A DNA stretch of 6,656 nucleotides from an uncultured Alphaproteobacteria bacterium (GTDB lineage: Bacteria; Pseudomonadota; Alphaproteobacteria; Puniceispirillales; Puniceispirillaceae). Location: assembly GCA_913031555.1 (NCBI GenBank), contig CAJWDO010000093.1:1-6656 (forward strand). Direction: 5' to 3'. Shown piece after piece: positions 6,285 through 6,656 of the stretch (within the stretch, counting starts at the first letter, position 1; the number at the start of each line of letters is the position of its first letter). Under the pieces are notes generated by a model. That model was given only the letters and a program-made list of their open reading frames with translations. It had not been told where the DNA came from and ran no database searches. The translations under genes and the position numbers were made by a program.

Positions 6285-6360
6285 GATTTCGCAGTGGTTC
6301 GGTTTCGCAGTGGTTCGGTTTCGCAGTGGTTCGGTTTCGCAGGGGCGGTTCCGGTTTCGC
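6285..6360. repeat. 16-bp tandem repeat in the bicupin leader
   Basis: GGTTTCGCAGTGGTTC (plus strand) occurs at 6301-6316 and 6317-6332, with a one-mismatch copy (GATTTCGCAGTGGTTC) at 6285-6300. Degenerate copies follow at 6333-6352 (GGTTTCGCAG then a changed, 4-base longer end) and 6353-6360 (GGTTTCGC only). The unit is not a multiple of three and lies 10 bases upstream of the bicupin ATG on the minus strand, downstream of the candidate promoter. It would therefore be transcribed in the 5' leader. Confidence 0.93.
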
Positions 6361-6403
6361 CACCCTGTTATTGGTCAAGGTCGGCATGAGGAATACGGAC
6401 ACC

Positions 6404-6431
6404 ACTATAGCATGGTGCTGCCGCATGTCAG
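6404..6431 (-). promoter_or_regulatory. Candidate sigma-70 promoter of the bicupin-lipB pair
   Basis: On the minus strand CTGACA (6431-6426) and TATAGT (6409-6404) are separated by 16 bases; each matches the consensus in 5 of 6 positions. Transcription would start near 6397, giving a leader of about 120 nt that includes the 16-bp repeats. Two dyads overlap the promoter: TGCCGC-N8-GCGGCA (6419-6438) over the -35 and CACCA-N8-TGGTG (6400-6417) over the -10. They could be operator sites (inference). Confidence 0.5.
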
Positions 6432-6474
6432 CGCGGCATCTCGGATTGTGTCGGGACCCCTACAGCGACCCCAC

Positions 6475-6500
6475 ACCGGGATCCCATACCGGGACTCCAT
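6475..6500. repeat. Imperfect 13-bp direct repeat
   Basis: ACCGGGATCCCAT (6475-6487) is followed at once by ACCGGGACTCCAT (6488-6500), with two mismatches. A related GGCGGGAC follows. No function is evident. The rest of 6439-6565 holds nothing I recognise. Confidence 0.6.
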
Positions 6501-6565
6501 GGCGGGACGCAACAGGGTACTGTGCCGGTGCCAGCACCAAAGCTGACACATGCTCATGAAAGCTC

Positions 6566-6594
6566 TTGATTAACACCGCCCGCAATGACATAAA
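6566..6594 (+). promoter_or_regulatory. Candidate promoter of tRNA-Leu
   Basis: TTGATT (6566-6571) and CATAAA (6589-6594) are 17 bases apart, each with 4 of 6 consensus matches, and a TG at 6586-6587 forms an extended -10. The predicted start, near 6601, is about 9 bases before the tRNA 5' end, a usual distance. Confidence 0.5.
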
Positions 6595-6609
6595 CACCGC
6601 TCTCAGCGT

Positions 6610-6656
6610 GCGGCCGTGGCGGAATTGGTAGACGCGCAGCGTTGAGGTCGCTGTGG
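6610..6656 (+). tRNA. tRNA-Leu(GAG), 5' part
   Basis: The 5' acceptor strand GCGGCCG (6610-6616) is followed by TG and a class II tRNA-Leu D-arm (GCGGAATTGGTAGACGC). The anticodon stem CAGCG / CGCTG (6637-6641 with 6649-6653) closes the 7-base loop TTGAGGT. The anticodon GAG at 6644-6646 reads CUC and CUU leucine codons. The window ends just after the anticodon arm, so the variable arm, T-arm and 3' acceptor strand are not seen. Confidence 0.93.

Noticed and set aside
6285..6360. The 16-bp repeats as a CRISPR array or plasmid-type iterons with an origin.
   Set aside because: The copies are directly adjacent with no spacers, and there is no replication initiator gene or DnaA-box cluster nearby.
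6229..6559. Plus-strand open frames of 105 and 77 codons across the bicupin start and the leader repeats.
   Set aside because: They are arginine-rich, low-complexity products of the 16-bp repeat and show no ribosome binding site or family resemblance.

Overview
The window looks like a housekeeping stretch of a moderately high-GC alphaproteobacterial chromosome. This rests on three things: a ribosomal protein L17 gene followed by rarA, crcB and an RluC-type pseudouridine synthase; an ATP12-family F1-ATPase assembly chaperone, which is typical of alphaproteobacteria and mitochondria; and genes that overlap by ATGA or TAATG. A marine lineage such as SAR116 is possible, but nothing here fixes the genus.

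Left part (1-810). The 3' end of rplQ closes an upstream ribosomal operon at a strong intrinsic terminator (362-390). A small cysteine-rich DUF1272 gene with a good ribosome binding site follows.

Centre (854-4734, plus strand). Five genes lie in line: rarA, crcB, an rluC-type gene, an ATP12-family chaperone gene and an unrecognised 127-residue gene with a HEPN-like R-N-x3-H motif. Junctions rarA/crcB and crcB/rluC overlap by ATGA, and ATP12/unknown overlaps by one base (TAATG), so translational coupling is likely. The only real gap is 86 bases between rluC and the ATP12 gene. It holds a 12-bp tandem repeat that begins at the rluC stop codon and repeats that stop in frame.

Right part (4758-6274, minus strand). 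lipB (octanoyl transferase) converges on the plus-strand operon with 23 bases between them. It lies downstream of, and overlaps by ATGA, a bicupin gene that matches (S)-ureidoglycine aminohydrolase (AllE/UGlyAH) with its metal ligands at the right spacing. The pair probably forms one transcript. A candidate promoter (6404-6431) predicts a leader of about 120 nt that contains a 16-bp tandem repeat.

Far right (6275-6656). A 335-base non-coding region carries the leader repeats, the candidate minus-strand promoter with two dyads, a short 13-bp direct repeat, and a candidate plus-strand promoter for a tRNA-Leu(GAG) gene that is cut by the window end.

I found no mobile element, CRISPR array or clear new multi-gene system. 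The points most worth a second look are the bicupin-lipB coupling, the two tandem-repeat arrays in regulatory positions, and the HEPN-like motif in the unknown gene.
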